A stretch of 64,000 nt of DNA from Flavobacterium sp. 140616W15. Its GTDB lineage: Bacteria; Bacteroidota; Bacteroidia; Flavobacteriales; Flavobacteriaceae. Made by a program: the position numbers and the translations under genes. Of this stretch, positions 21,173 through 31,160 are shown one piece after another. The stretch spans positions 868,001-932,000 of the forward strand of contig NZ_CP033068.1 of assembly GCF_003668995.1 (NCBI RefSeq), given 5' to 3'. The notes beneath the pieces are model-generated. The model made no database searches and had not been told where the DNA came from. It saw only the letters and a program-made list of their open reading frames with translations. The number at the start of each line of letters is the position of its first letter. Position 1 is the first letter of the stretch.

Positions 21173-22825
21173 ATGATTACTTCATTGTCAATAAAAAATT
21201 ATGCACTAATTGAAAAATTAACTATTGATTTTTCAAAAGGATTTTCTATAATTACTGGTGAAACAGGAGCAGGAAAGTCTATAATATTGGGTGCGTTAGG
21301 CTTAGTTTTAGGTAAAAGAGCTGATTTGACTTCATTGAAAAATAAAGAAGAAAAATGTATTATTGAAGCGCATTTTAAGATTTCGAAATACAATCTTCAG
21401 GCTTTTTTTGAGGCTAATGACTTAGATTATGAAGATGATACTATAATAAGACGAGAAATTTTGCCTTCAGGTAAATCGCGTGCTTTTATAAATGATAGTC
21501 CAGTAAATCTTCAGGAGTTGCAAGAGTTGAGTTTGTATTTAATAGATATTCACTCGCAACAACAAACTCAGGAGTTGTCGGAAGAAAGTGTTCAGTTTCA
21601 AATTATTGATGCGATTGCAGACAATCTTGGTGTTATTTGTGAATATCAGAATGTTTTAAAGAAGTATAAATCGGATAAAACAAAACTGAATTCACTTCTT
21701 AAAAAACAAAACGAATCAGCTAAAGAACAGGAATATAATACGTTTCTTTTGAATGAATTGGTTGTGGCACAATTAAAATCTGGGGAACAAGAAGAATTAG
21801 AAGAAGAATTTGAAAAACTTAACAATGTTGAGATTATCAAGGAATCGATAGATAGGTCATTAGCTATAGCTAATGAAGAACAATTTGGAGTGATTCAAAA
21901 TCTAAATGAGATTAAAGCATCTTTGCATAAAATTGTTACTTTCTCACCAGGATATCAAACATTGTTTGAACGATTGACAAGTTTGGCGATTGAATTTGAT
22001 GATGTATCGAATGAGTTGCAAAAGGCATCAGAAAAATTATTAAATGATCCAGCAAGGCTAGATTTCATTAGTCAGAAATTGCAGGTTATTTATAATTTAC
22101 AAAAAAAGCATCAAGTTGCTACAGTTGATGATTTAATTGAGATTCAGACTAAACTTGAAAATTCAGTTCTTGAATTGGGGAATATTGAAGAAGAAATAGC
22201 AAAACTGACTACTTCTATTGATCAAAAAACAGCAGAATTAGATGTTTTTGCTAATAAAATTCATGAAAATAGAATAACTGCAGTTCCATTATTGTCAGAT
22301 AAGCTAATTGCAATATTAGAAACATTAGGAATGCCAAATGTTCGTTTTAAAATTGATATTAATTATGGAGAAACTTATTTTCAAAATGGAAAAGATGAAC
22401 TTCAGTTTTTATTCTCTGCAAACAAAGGAACAGATTTTGGAATACTTAAAAAAGTTGCTTCTGGAGGTGAAATGTCACGTATTATGCTTGCTGTAAAAGC
22501 GATTTTAGCACAATATTCAAAACTACCGACTTTAATATTTGATGAAATTGATACGGGAGTTTCAGGAGAAATTGCTATTAGAATGGGAGAGATTATGAAA
22601 GAGATGAGTAAGCAGATGCAAATTTTTGCAATAACGCATTTACCACAGATCGCGGCTAAAGGAGATTCTCATTTTAAAGTATTTAAGTCCACAATTGATG
22701 ATGATACACAGTCAGAATTGAAGCTTTTATCTCAGGAAGAACGTATTGTAGAAATTGCTCAAATGTTGTCAGGGTCAGTGGTTTCTGATTCGGCTTTAAA
22801 TCATGCTAAAGCCTTGCTCAACTAA
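21173..22825 (+). CDS. recN: DNA repair protein RecN
   Basis: 550 residues, the family's usual length. SMC-like ATPase with Walker A GETGAGKS near the N-terminus, the LIDIHSQQQTQELS segment, a long coiled-coil middle, the ABC signature SGGEMSR, Walker B PTLIFDEIDTGVSGE and the H-loop FAITHLPQIAA. It takes part in double-strand break repair. It closes the bamD operon 53 bp after DUF4835. The next gene's promoter overlaps its last codons. Confidence 0.96.
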   Translation: MITSLSIKNYALIEKLTIDFSKGFSIITGETGAGKSIILGALGLVLGKRADLTSLKNKEEKCIIEAHFKISKYNLQAFFEANDLDYEDDTIIRREILPSGKSRAFINDSPVNLQELQELSLYLIDIHSQQQTQELSEESVQFQIIDAIADNLGVICEYQNVLKKYKSDKTKLNSLLKKQNESAKEQEYNTFLLNELVVAQLKSGEQEELEEEFEKLNNVEIIKESIDRSLAIANEEQFGVIQNLNEIKASLHKIVTFSPGYQTLFERLTSLAIEFDDVSNELQKASEKLLNDPARLDFISQKLQVIYNLQKKHQVATVDDLIEIQTKLENSVLELGNIEEEIAKLTTSIDQKTAELDVFANKIHENRITAVPLLSDKLIAILETLGMPNVRFKIDINYGETYFQNGKDELQFLFSANKGTDFGILKKVASGGEMSRIMLAVKAILAQYSKLPTLIFDEIDTGVSGEIAIRMGEIMKEMSKQMQIFAITHLPQIAAKGDSHFKVFKSTIDDDTQSELKLLSQEERIVEIAQMLSGSVVSDSALNHAKALLN

Positions 22826-22843
22826 AAAAATGAGTTATATTTG
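22814..22843 (+). promoter_or_regulatory. Flavobacterial-type promoter of fabV
   Basis: TTG at 22814-22816, a 19-base spacer and TATATTTG at 22836-22843. The TTG lies inside the last codons of recN. The predicted start near 22849 leaves a leader of about 85 bases before fabV. Confidence 0.72.
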
Positions 22844-22932
22844 TGAATTAAATTATTCCGTCTTACGAAATGAAATAGGTAGTTAACTGCTATCATTTAT
22901 ATAAAATAAAAATAAAAAACAGTTCCAAAATT

Positions 22933-24123
22933 ATGATTATAGAACCAAGAATGAGAGGATTTATTTGTTTGACATCTCACCCAAAAGGATGCGAGCAAAA
23001 TGTAAAAAATCAAATAGAATACATAAAATCTAAAGGGCCGATTGAAGGAGCTAAAAAAGTATTAGTAATTGGAGCTTCAACAGGTTTTGGATTGGCTTCT
23101 AGAATTACAAGTGCATTTGGATCTAATGCAGCTACAATTGGAGTATTTTTTGAAAAACCACCAGTTGAAGGAAAAACAGCTTCTCCAGGATGGTATAATT
23201 CAGCAGCTTTTGAAAGTGAAGCTCATAAAGCTGGTTTGTATGCTAAAAGTATCAATGGTGATGCTTTTTCTAATGAAATTAAACAGCAAACAATAGATTT
23301 AATTAAAGCTGATTTAGGTCAGATTGATTTAGTAATTTATAGTTTAGCTTCTCCAGTTCGTTTGCACCCTGTAACAGGAGTATTGCATCGTTCAGTTTTG
23401 AAACCAATTGGAAGTACGTTTACTAATAAAACAGTTGATTTTCATACAGGAAATGTAACAGAAGTTTCTATTGAGCCATGTACAGAAGAAGAAATTGCCA
23501 ATACTATTGCGGTAATGGGTGGTGAAGATTGGTCAATGTGGATGGATGCATTGAAAAAAGAAAACTTATTGGCTCCTGGGGCTACAACAGTTGCTTATTC
23601 GTATATAGGGCCATCTTTAACAGAAGCAGTTTACCGTAAAGGAACAATTGGTCGTGCTAAAGACGATTTAGAAGCTACAGCATTTGCTATTACAGATAGT
23701 TTGAAAGATCTAGGCGGAAAAGCATATGTTTCAGTTAATAAAGCACTAGTTACACAAGCGAGTTCAGCTATTCCGGTTATTCCGTTATATATTTCATTAT
23801 TGTATAAAATTATGAAAGCTGAAGGTATTCATGAAGGGTGTATTGAACAGATTCAGCGTTTATTCCAAGATAGATTATATACAGGAAAACCAATTCCTAC
23901 AGATGAAAAAGGAAGAATCCGTATAGATGATTGGGAAATGCGTGAGGATGTTCAAGAAAAAGTAGCTAAATTATGGTTGGAAGCAACTACAGAAACATTG
24001 CCAGCAATTGGTGATTTGGCTGGATATAGAAACGATTTCTTAAACTTATTCGGATTCGAATTTGAAGGAGTAGATTACAAGGCAGACACAAATGAAGTAG
24101 TTGGAATAGAAAGTATAGCTTAA
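22933..24123 (+). CDS. fabV: Trans-2-enoyl-ACP/CoA reductase FabV
   Basis: 396 residues, matching FabV/TER length. It reduces trans-2-enoyl thioesters with NADH in the last step of fatty-acid elongation. Visible: MIIEPRMRGFICLTSHPKGC start, the dinucleotide loop VIGASTGFGLASRI, and the catalytic Y-x8-K pattern YRKGTIGRAK, which separates FabV from FabI (Y-x6-K). It stands alone between its own promoter (22814) and a strong terminator (24151). Confidence 0.95.
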   Translation: MIIEPRMRGFICLTSHPKGCEQNVKNQIEYIKSKGPIEGAKKVLVIGASTGFGLASRITSAFGSNAATIGVFFEKPPVEGKTASPGWYNSAAFESEAHKAGLYAKSINGDAFSNEIKQQTIDLIKADLGQIDLVIYSLASPVRLHPVTGVLHRSVLKPIGSTFTNKTVDFHTGNVTEVSIEPCTEEEIANTIAVMGGEDWSMWMDALKKENLLAPGATTVAYSYIGPSLTEAVYRKGTIGRAKDDLEATAFAITDSLKDLGGKAYVSVNKALVTQASSAIPVIPLYISLLYKIMKAEGIHEGCIEQIQRLFQDRLYTGKPIPTDEKGRIRIDDWEMREDVQEKVAKLWLEATTETLPAIGDLAGYRNDFLNLFGFEFEGVDYKADTNEVVGIESIA

Positions 24124-24150
24124 ACCAGCAAAAAAGATATAATTATTTAA

Positions 24151-24180
24151 AACCATCAACCCAAAGTTGATGGTTTTTTT
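24151..24180 (+). terminator. Intrinsic terminator after fabV
   Basis: AACCATCAAC / GTTGATGGTT is a perfect 10-bp stem with a CCAAA loop, followed by T residues to 24180. Confidence 0.88.
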
Positions 24181-24251
24181 ATGGATATAACTTATCTTTG
24201 TTAAAATTTTACAGTTAAAACAAATACTACCTTAATACCGCATACCTAATT

Positions 24252-25250
24252 ATGGTGTTTTCTTTAATTATACCTGTGTATAATCGTCCTGACGAAGTTG
24301 ATGAGCTATTAGAAAGCTTACTGTTATCTGAATATAAAGAGCCTTTTGAAGTCGTGCTTGTAGAAGACGGTTCAACATTACCATGTGATGACATAGTTCG
24401 AAAATATCAAGAAAAATTAAATATATCTTATTACTTTAAAGAGAATTCTGGTCCTGGTGACTCTAGGAACTTTGGAATGCGAAAAGCGTTGGGTGATTAT
24501 TTTATTATTTTTGACTCAGATTGTATAATTCCATCAAATTATTTGGTAGAAGTTGATAAAGCTTTAAAAGAGGATTATGTAGATTGTTTTGGAGGTCCAG
24601 ACAAAGCCTTAGATAGCTTTTCGGATATTCAAAAGGCAATTAATTTTGCTATGACATCATTTCTAACTACAGGAGGAATAAGAGGAGGGTCAGAGAAAAT
24701 AGGAAAGTTTCAGCCACGAAGCTTTAATATGGGGTTATCTCGTAAAGGATTTGAAGCATCAAAAGGATTTGGAAACATTCACCCAGGAGAAGATCCAGAT
24801 TTGTCTATACGCTTATGGAATTTAGGTTTCGAAACGAGGCTTTTTTCTAAAGCATATGTGTATCATAAACGAAGAATCGATTGGGATAAATTTTCGATTC
24901 AGGTTAATAAATTTGGAAAAGCAAGACCAATACTTAACAGTTGGTATCCGCAGTATAATAAACTTACATTTTTCTTCCCAACATTTTTTATTTTGGGGCT
25001 TATTTTTGCAGTTATATTGCTAATTTTTAATATTGACATCTTTCTGCAATTGTATTTTATTTACTTTTTTATGATTTTTATTGTGGCATCGATTCAAAAT
25101 AAGAATTTGAAAATTGGGTTTTTGTCTGTTATTGCGGTTTGGAAACAGTTTTATGGATACGGAATTGGTTTTTTAGAATCGTTTGTTAAGATAATTATTT
25201 TGAAGAAAAAACCTCAAGAAGCATTCCCAGGATTATTTTTTAAGATTTAG
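24252..25250 (+). CDS. Family 2 glycosyltransferase with C-terminal membrane helices
   Basis: 332 residues. A GT-A fold domain (about 1-230) has SLIIPVYNRPDEV, the VLVEDGST loop and the DSD metal-binding motif (IIFDSDCIIP). Near the C-terminus are two strongly hydrophobic helices (about 237-282), so it is probably anchored in the inner membrane with its active site in the cytoplasm. GPGDSRNFG and HPGEDPDLSIRLW fit donor/acceptor loops. The sugar and acceptor are unknown. A -7-like TATCTTTG lies at 24193-24200. It abuts coaE with a one-base gap. Confidence 0.87.
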   Translation: MVFSLIIPVYNRPDEVDELLESLLLSEYKEPFEVVLVEDGSTLPCDDIVRKYQEKLNISYYFKENSGPGDSRNFGMRKALGDYFIIFDSDCIIPSNYLVEVDKALKEDYVDCFGGPDKALDSFSDIQKAINFAMTSFLTTGGIRGGSEKIGKFQPRSFNMGLSRKGFEASKGFGNIHPGEDPDLSIRLWNLGFETRLFSKAYVYHKRRIDWDKFSIQVNKFGKARPILNSWYPQYNKLTFFFPTFFILGLIFAVILLIFNIDIFLQLYFIYFFMIFIVASIQNKNLKIGFLSVIAVWKQFYGYGIGFLESFVKIIILKKKPQEAFPGLFFKI

Positions 25251-25251
25251 T

Positions 25252-25848
25252 ATGACAAAAATAATAGGCTTAACAGGAGGTATTGGAAGTGGTAAAACAA
25301 CCATAGCAGGCTTTTTTGCAGCAATGGGGATCCCTGTCTATATTGCCGATGATGAGGCCAAAAAAGTAATGCAGTCTAATGAAATAATTGAAGCTATAAA
25401 AGCGGTATTTGGGACTGAAGTTTTTGAGGATAATACATTAAATAGAGCCAAATTAGCAGATATTGTTTTTAATAATGCAGATAAATTAGCATTGCTTAAT
25501 GCGATTGTTCATCCTGCTGTAAAAAAAGATTTTGAGAATTGGTTGCTAAAACATAAAAATGACCCCTATATAATATACGAAGCTGCAATTTTATTTGAGA
25601 GTGGTCGTTATAAAGAATGTGATATTATAATTACGGTTACTGCCCCTCAGGAAACCAGAATTGAGAGAGTAATGAATCGCGATAAAACTACTCGCGAACA
25701 TGTTTTAAAACGAATGGATATGCAATGGAACGATGAGCAACGTTTAGCGAATAGTAATTACGTTATTCATAATTTGAATCTTAAAAGTGCAAAGCAGGAA
25801 GTTGTTAAAATTCTTAAAATTTTAAATATTAAACAAAATCACTCTTAA
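25252..25848 (+). CDS. coaE: Dephospho-CoA kinase
   Basis: 198 residues. The P-loop GGIGSGKTT is at the N-terminus, followed by VYIADDEAKK (substrate-binding Asp), VHPAVKKDF, EAAILFESG and the lid segment RVMNRDKTTREHVLKRM. It phosphorylates dephospho-CoA, the last step of CoA synthesis. It starts one base after the glycosyltransferase stop and is probably co-transcribed with it. Confidence 0.95.
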   Translation: MTKIIGLTGGIGSGKTTIAGFFAAMGIPVYIADDEAKKVMQSNEIIEAIKAVFGTEVFEDNTLNRAKLADIVFNNADKLALLNAIVHPAVKKDFENWLLKHKNDPYIIYEAAILFESGRYKECDIIITVTAPQETRIERVMNRDKTTREHVLKRMDMQWNDEQRLANSNYVIHNLNLKSAKQEVVKILKILNIKQNHS

Positions 25849-25907
25849 ATGTTAATATTTGGTTAATGTATTATTTAGTATATTGTTAAAATATTAATTT
25901 TGTTTCG

Positions 25908-27491
25908 ATGAATAAAATGTTTTTTAGAATTCTTGTTTTGTTAATGAGTTTGTCCTTAATTGGGATAATTCTTGTTCAAGTGTATTGGTTTACTTCTTCA
26001 TTTAAAAATAATGATGAGCAGTTTAAGTTTCATGTTAAGCAAGTTATTGGGAACGTAGCCGATAAACTACAACAACAAGAAGCGTATAGTTTTTATGATA
26101 AATACAATCATTATAAAGATAGTACGGGTAAAGTTCCACAAAAAAATGATTTATTAGAATTTTATTACGTTCAGAAAAATCCTAGAACGAATAAAACGAT
26201 TGTATATTCAAATAGTATTATATCAGAAGATTATAATATCAATGGATCGTTCTTTGATAAGAAATTTAATAACGAAAGATTTAAGAATTTTAATTCTAAG
26301 CGTACAACCGAAATTTATAATAATAACAATATAGATAATTCGTCGTTACAACAAAGTATAATTCCAGATGTAAAGATTGAAAAATCTGGAAATCTTGATA
26401 TTTTAGATAATGCACAATTTGAAATATTCTTTAAAGATATTGCTTCGGCAATGCCTATTAATGAAAGAATTAGTAAAGAGAAGTTGCAAAAACTCTTAAA
26501 AAAGGAATTAGAAGAATATGGTGTAAAAACGAAATTCGAGTTTGGAATTTATAGTAGCGGTATTGCAACCAAAATTAAATCGGATGGATTTAAATATGAT
26601 AAGGAATCGACTTATTCAATACCAATTTTTGCAGACAATGAAGGGAATAATAAGTATGAATTATCAGTAACATTTCCTCATAAAAAGAAGTTTTTACTGT
26701 CAGAATTGGTAAGTATAACAATATTGTCAATCATATTTACGCTAATTATTATAATTGCATATACAAGTGCTTTAAATCAGTTGATTCGTCAGAAACATAT
26801 ATCCGAAATCAAGACAGATTTTATAAATAATATGACACATGAGTTTAAAACTCCAATTGCGACAATAAATTTGGCTTTGGATGCCATAAAAAATCCTAAA
26901 ATAATAGAAGATAAAGAGAAGGTGTTTAGGTACCTTCAAATGATACGTGACGAGAATAAAAGAATGCATGCTCAAGTTGAGAATGTATTACGAATCTCTA
27001 AATTAGAGAAAAGAGAATTAGACATAAATAAAGAACCAACCGAAATCCATGGGATTATCGATGATGCAATAGAGCACGTAAGTTTGATTCTTGAAGATAG
27101 AGGTGGAACAGTTACAAATCATTATAATGCTGCTAGAACAACAGCATTAATTAATGAAGTACATTTTACTAATGTCTTGGTTAATATATTGGAGAATGCT
27201 ATAAAGTATTCACCAGGTATTCCTAAAATAGAAATTTTTACAGAGAACATTAAAGATATGATTCTTATAAAAGTAAAAGACAATGGTTTAGGAATGAGTA
27301 AAGTGGCTCAGAAAAGAGTTTTTGAGAAATTTTACAGAGAACATACAGGAGATTTACATAATGTTAAAGGTCATGGGTTGGGCTTATCTTATGTAAAGAG
27401 AATCGTAGAGGATCATAACGGTCAAGTCTACGTTGAAAGTGAAAAAGGGAAAGGTAGTACCTTCATAATTAAAATACCACTAATAAATTAA
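25908..27491 (+). CDS. Sensor histidine kinase
   Basis: 527 residues. The first helix (about 4-29) and a second helix (about 266-287) bracket a periplasmic sensor region of roughly 235 residues. The HisKA domain has the phospho-acceptor His311 in NNMTHEFKTP. The ATPase domain has the N-box NILENAIKYSPG, DNGLGMS, GHGLGLSYVKRI and GKGSTF. It is paired with the response regulator that starts 3 bp downstream. The arrangement resembles RprX/RprY-type pairs of Bacteroidota. The signal is unknown. Confidence 0.93.
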   Translation: MNKMFFRILVLLMSLSLIGIILVQVYWFTSSFKNNDEQFKFHVKQVIGNVADKLQQQEAYSFYDKYNHYKDSTGKVPQKNDLLEFYYVQKNPRTNKTIVYSNSIISEDYNINGSFFDKKFNNERFKNFNSKRTTEIYNNNNIDNSSLQQSIIPDVKIEKSGNLDILDNAQFEIFFKDIASAMPINERISKEKLQKLLKKELEEYGVKTKFEFGIYSSGIATKIKSDGFKYDKESTYSIPIFADNEGNNKYELSVTFPHKKKFLLSELVSITILSIIFTLIIIIAYTSALNQLIRQKHISEIKTDFINNMTHEFKTPIATINLALDAIKNPKIIEDKEKVFRYLQMIRDENKRMHAQVENVLRISKLEKRELDINKEPTEIHGIIDDAIEHVSLILEDRGGTVTNHYNAARTTALINEVHFTNVLVNILENAIKYSPGIPKIEIFTENIKDMILIKVKDNGLGMSKVAQKRVFEKFYREHTGDLHNVKGHGLGLSYVKRIVEDHNGQVYVESEKGKGSTFIIKIPLIN

Positions 27492-27494
27492 AAT

Positions 27495-28211
27495 ATGGAA
27501 AATATCAATAAAAGAATTCTTTTAGTAGAAGATGACCTTAATTTTGGTGCAGTTCTTAAAGACTATTTAATGTTAAATGACTTTGAAGTTACATTAGCAA
27601 AAAATGGTATGGAAGGCTTCGAGAAATTCAAGAAAGACGTATACGATTTGTGTATTCTTGATGTCATGATGCCATATAAGGACGGATATACATTAGCAAA
27701 AGAAATCAGAGAGAAAAATAGCGAAGTGCCTATTATCTTTTTAACTGCAAAATCAATGAAAGAGGATGTGTTAAAAGGGTATAAAGCAGGTGCAGATGAT
27801 TATTTAAACAAGCCGTTTGATTCAGAAGTATTGCTTATGAAAATTAAGGCAATTATTCAAAGAAAATCTTCTGATACAAAAGCAGAGCAAGTTCAATTTG
27901 AGTTTAACATTGGTAAATTTCATTTAAATTCAAAACTTAGATTTTTAACTTTTGAAAATGAAGAGCCAATAAAGTTATCTCCAAAAGAAAACGAATTATT
28001 GAAAATGTTAATCCTTCACGAAAATGACTTAATGCCAAGAGAATTGGCTTTAACAAAAATCTGGAGAGATGATAATTACTTTACTTCAAGAAGTATGGAC
28101 GTATATATCGCCAAACTTAGAAAGTATCTTAAACCAGACGAAAATGTTGAAATTCTTAACATACACGGTGAAGGTTTTAGACTAGTTGTTAAAAATAAAG
28201 AAAATGCATAA
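27495..28211 (+). CDS. OmpR-family response regulator
   Basis: 238 residues. The receiver domain has acidic VEDD, the phospho-acceptor Asp56 in CILDVMMPYKDG, the Thr in IFLTAKS and the Lys in NKPFD. The C-terminal winged helix (about 135-235) has PIKLSPKENELLKML and SRSMDVYIAKLRKYL, typical of OmpR/PhoB DNA-binding domains. It starts 3 bp after its kinase and is followed by a terminator. Confidence 0.94.
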   Translation: MENINKRILLVEDDLNFGAVLKDYLMLNDFEVTLAKNGMEGFEKFKKDVYDLCILDVMMPYKDGYTLAKEIREKNSEVPIIFLTAKSMKEDVLKGYKAGADDYLNKPFDSEVLLMKIKAIIQRKSSDTKAEQVQFEFNIGKFHLNSKLRFLTFENEEPIKLSPKENELLKMLILHENDLMPRELALTKIWRDDNYFTSRSMDVYIAKLRKYLKPDENVEILNIHGEGFRLVVKNKENA

Positions 28212-28217
28212 ATAGGA

Positions 28218-28247
28218 AGCTTCGAGAAATCGGAGCTTTTTTTTTTG
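28218..28247 (+). terminator. Intrinsic terminator after the two-component operon
   Basis: AAGCTTCGA / TCGGAGCTT stem (one G-T pair) with a GAAA loop and a run of ten T, 6 bp after the response regulator stop. Confidence 0.85.
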
Positions 28248-28282
28248 TAACTAATTCTACTTTATGTTACAAGGGGTGTCAT

Positions 28283-28336
28283 AAAAAAACAACAAGTACC
28301 TAACAGGTTTAAATAAACGGTTAGGTACTTGTTTTT
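28283..28336. terminator. Long two-way terminator-like hairpin
   Basis: A 14-bp perfect stem (28291-28304 with 28320-28333) is extended inside by GTTT/AAAC around an AAAT loop. It has an A-run on the left (28283-28289) and a T-run on the right, so it can stop transcription from both the response regulator side and the convergent thioesterase side. The remaining bases between 28337 and 28466 show nothing I can assign. Confidence 0.75.
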
Positions 28337-28466
28337 GGATTCAGGTCAATTACAGACTTTTTTTCTATTATATTGTAATTTCTTGTTCAATGGAATGACA
28401 GTGTAATAGCAAAGAAGTTGATCGGCTTAGATAGCAATAAGTTTATAATTTGTTTTTAAAGGATTG

Positions 28467-29210
28467 CTATTTATTCCAATTAAGCTGTAATGCAAAACAT
28501 GTTTTATCTTCTTTAGTAATGCTAAAAGTGCTATTAGCATCAGTTTCGCTTTCATGAATTACAACATTGTCATTCAAGGATAGTTCTTTCATGAAATTCA
28601 TTTCGAAACTATCTATTTCTTGATTCAATATTTTGTTTGAGTCTACGTGGTCTAAGCACCATTCAAGATATTTTACATTATTTACATGGTTCACAATGTC
28701 TAAATCAGATAAATAAACAGTTTTTTCAAAAACAGATTCTTTATCAGGATTGATACTTATTTTAGAGAAACCATCAGTAGTTGCCCTTTTATCTGGAAAT
28801 AATTCGAAATGTTCATATGGTAAAGCCAAGCCTTCAGGACGTCGCGCTTTAGTGTTAAAAACAGCCCAGAATGTTTCACTTCCAATTATTTTTTCACCAT
28901 TTAAATACATTTCTAATGCACGAACTGAGCGAGAATTTTCTAAACTGTTAATCCATGTTTTTACAGTTACTACATCTTGCCACTTAGGTAAAGCTGTAAT
29001 TTCTACACGCATTCGGCTTAAAACCCAAGCTTGATCAAATTCCTGCATATCTGTAAAGCTAATTCCTCCAACTTCTGAATGGGCAGCTGCAGTGAGTTGC
29101 AAAAGATTACACATATCGGTATATTTTAAATAGCCACTTGGCGTGCATTGTGTAAAATTGATCTCCCAGTCTTTGCTTAAAACAGAAGTGAAATTTGGTG
29201 ATATGGGCAT
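28467..29210 (-). CDS. Acyl-ACP thioesterase (FatA/hotdog type)
   Basis: 247 residues containing two hotdog-like halves. The first half has AAAHSEVGGISF and WVLSRMRVEI. The second has DIVNHVNNVKYLEWCLDHV, with the Asn/His pair typical of FatA-like thioesterases. It would release fatty acids from acyl carrier protein. It lies 6 bp downstream of miaA and is probably co-transcribed. An acyl-CoA hydrolase role cannot be excluded. Confidence 0.85.
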   Translation of the reverse strand: MPISPNFTSVLSKDWEINFTQCTPSGYLKYTDMCNLLQLTAAAHSEVGGISFTDMQEFDQAWVLSRMRVEITALPKWQDVVTVKTWINSLENSRSVRALEMYLNGEKIIGSETFWAVFNTKARRPEGLALPYEHFELFPDKRATTDGFSKISINPDKESVFEKTVYLSDLDIVNHVNNVKYLEWCLDHVDSNKILNQEIDSFEMNFMKELSLNDNVVIHESETDANSTFSITKEDKTCFALQLNWNK

Positions 29211-29216
29211 TGTAAA

Positions 29217-30137
29217 TTATTTTATATTTTTATCGATAAAGTTTATTATCTCACTTTTTGGTGTTAGATAATCAAACCATTTTGTATTTTCGTTTCGCTT
29301 AAACCAAGTTAGTTGACGTTTTGAAAAACGGCGTGTGTTTTTCTTGATTTCTTCGATTGCAAATGGCAAGGTGAATTCGCCATCAAAATAACTAAATAAT
29401 TCTCGATATCCGACCGTTTGCAAGGCATTTAACGCTTTATTAGGATGAAGACGCTGTGCTTCTTCAAGTAAACCGTTGTTTAGCATTATATCAACACGTT
29501 GGTTTATTCTATCGTAAATTACGGCTCTGTCTGTTTCTAAGCCTATAAGGATAGGGGTGAAGTTTCGATTATTCTTTTTTTGGTTTAGAAATGAAGAATA
29601 TGGCTTTTCGGTGCCTAAACAAACTTCTACAAAGCGCATCATTCGTTGTGGATTTTGTAATGTCTGCGGGTTTTCGATAGTAAGTTTATTGTAGTAACTA
29701 CTGTCTAATTTTTTTAATTGCTCCTGTAAATACGTAATTCCTTTTTGTTCGTATTCCTGTGCTATTTTTTCTCGTATTGTAGTATCTATTTCGGGAAACT
29801 CATCGAATCCTTTTAAAACTGCATCAACATATAAACCCGAACCCCCTATGAGAATTGCATAATCATTATGTTTAAACAATTCTTCTAACTTGTTTAGTGC
29901 TTCTTTTTCGTAATCACCTACAGTATAATTATCAAAAATAGAGATGTTCTGTATAAAATGGTGTTTAGCAGCTTGTAATTCGTTAGGATTAGGTACAGCT
30001 GTACCAATTGTCATTTCTTTAAAAAACTGACGGCTATCGCAAGAGATTATTTCGCACTTGAAATGTTGTGCCAATGTGATACTCAAGGCAGTTTTGCCTA
30101 TTGCTGTTGGTCCTACTATTGTGATTAAGTATTTCAT
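29217..30137 (-). CDS. miaA: tRNA dimethylallyltransferase
   Basis: 306 residues. P-loop GPTAIGKTALS, the substrate loop SCDSRQFFKEMTIGTA, GGSGLYVDAVLKGFD and FSKRQLTWFKRN are all family landmarks. MiaA isopentenylates A37 of tRNAs reading UNN codons. It is followed at 6 bp by the thioesterase. The 154-bp spacer upstream (30138-30291) shows no feature beyond AT-rich sequence. Confidence 0.96.
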   Translation of the reverse strand: MKYLITIVGPTAIGKTALSITLAQHFKCEIISCDSRQFFKEMTIGTAVPNPNELQAAKHHFIQNISIFDNYTVGDYEKEALNKLEELFKHNDYAILIGGSGLYVDAVLKGFDEFPEIDTTIREKIAQEYEQKGITYLQEQLKKLDSSYYNKLTIENPQTLQNPQRMMRFVEVCLGTEKPYSSFLNQKKNNRNFTPILIGLETDRAVIYDRINQRVDIMLNNGLLEEAQRLHPNKALNALQTVGYRELFSYFDGEFTLPFAIEEIKKNTRRFSKRQLTWFKRNENTKWFDYLTPKSEIINFIDKNIK

Positions 30138-30291
30138 ATTTTTTAGCCCAGATAGGAATGTAAACCCCAGACTTAGATTTGTTTATTTTTTTTGGTATAT
30201 AAGAGCGACTTTATGAAGCTCCTTATTATACCTTAAAAAAATTACGAATATAAGGAGGAGTTGTAATGTATAGCTGGAATGGCTTTTTAAA

Positions 30292-31131
30292 TTATTTATC
30301 TGCTAATGTTTTGCCACATTCGTAGCAGTATTTTGCATTGTCAAAATGAACTTGTGAGTTGCAATTTGTGCATGTTTTTTTGCTACTAACAGCATTACTT
30401 TTAAGGCTACTTTTTGCAAACTCGGCTGTTACAATTCCGGTAGGGACAGCAATGATTCCATATCCCATTATCATTACCAATGAAGCTAAAAATTGTCCTA
30501 ATGGTGATGCTGGTGAAATATCGCCGTAACCTACGGTAGTTAGGGTTACAATAGCCCAATAGATACCAACAGGGATACTTGTAAAACCACTTTCTTTACC
30601 CTCGACGACATACATTAATGAGCCAATAATTACAGCACTAATAATAACAAAGTAAATAAAAACTAGGATTTTCTCTTTGCTAGCTTCCATTGCTTCACGA
30701 AGTTGTATCGATTGTTGTGATATTTGTGGAATATGCAAAATCTTGAACAATCGGAAGAAACGTAAGACTCTTACAATGGTTAAAACATTTGTGGCTGGGA
30801 AAAATATTGACAAATACATAGGTAGTATTGCCATTAAATCAATGATTCCGTAAAAACTAAATATATATCTTACAGGTTTCTGTATCGAAATGATACGTAA
30901 GATAAATTCGATGGTAAAAAATGATGTTATTACCCATTCGCAAATAAGTAGCTGTGTGTGGTATTTATGATTGATACCTTCTACTGTATCTAGCATTACT
31001 AAAAGTACGCTCAATAAAATAAGTCCCAAAAGTACCAAATCGAACATACGTCCTAAAAAGGTATTTGTACCATATAGGATGATTTGGGTTTTTTGTCTGA
31101 AAAGCTCGTATTTTGATTTAATTCTTTTCAT
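30292..31131 (-). CDS. Voltage-gated potassium channel subunit with zinc-ribbon tail
   Basis: 279 residues. Six transmembrane segments; S4-like RVLRFFRLFKIL (about 121-132) carries regularly spaced Arg. The pore has the selectivity filter TTVGYGD (198-204). The C-terminus ends in a small zinc-ribbon with Cys254, Cys257, Cys269 and Cys272 (CTNC...CYECG). The filter marks K+ selectivity. The four-Cys tail replaces the usual RCK/cyclic-nucleotide domain and could be a metal-dependent oligomerisation or sensing module, which is inference. It lies 29 bp downstream of the exonuclease gene. Confidence 0.9.
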   Translation of the reverse strand: MKRIKSKYELFRQKTQIILYGTNTFLGRMFDLVLLGLILLSVLLVMLDTVEGINHKYHTQLLICEWVITSFFTIEFILRIISIQKPVRYIFSFYGIIDLMAILPMYLSIFFPATNVLTIVRVLRFFRLFKILHIPQISQQSIQLREAMEASKEKILVFIYFVIISAVIIGSLMYVVEGKESGFTSIPVGIYWAIVTLTTVGYGDISPASPLGQFLASLVMIMGYGIIAVPTGIVTAEFAKSSLKSNAVSSKKTCTNCNSQVHFDNAKYCYECGKTLADK

Positions 31132-31160
31132 ATCTACGAAGATACTGAATGTTACTATTA

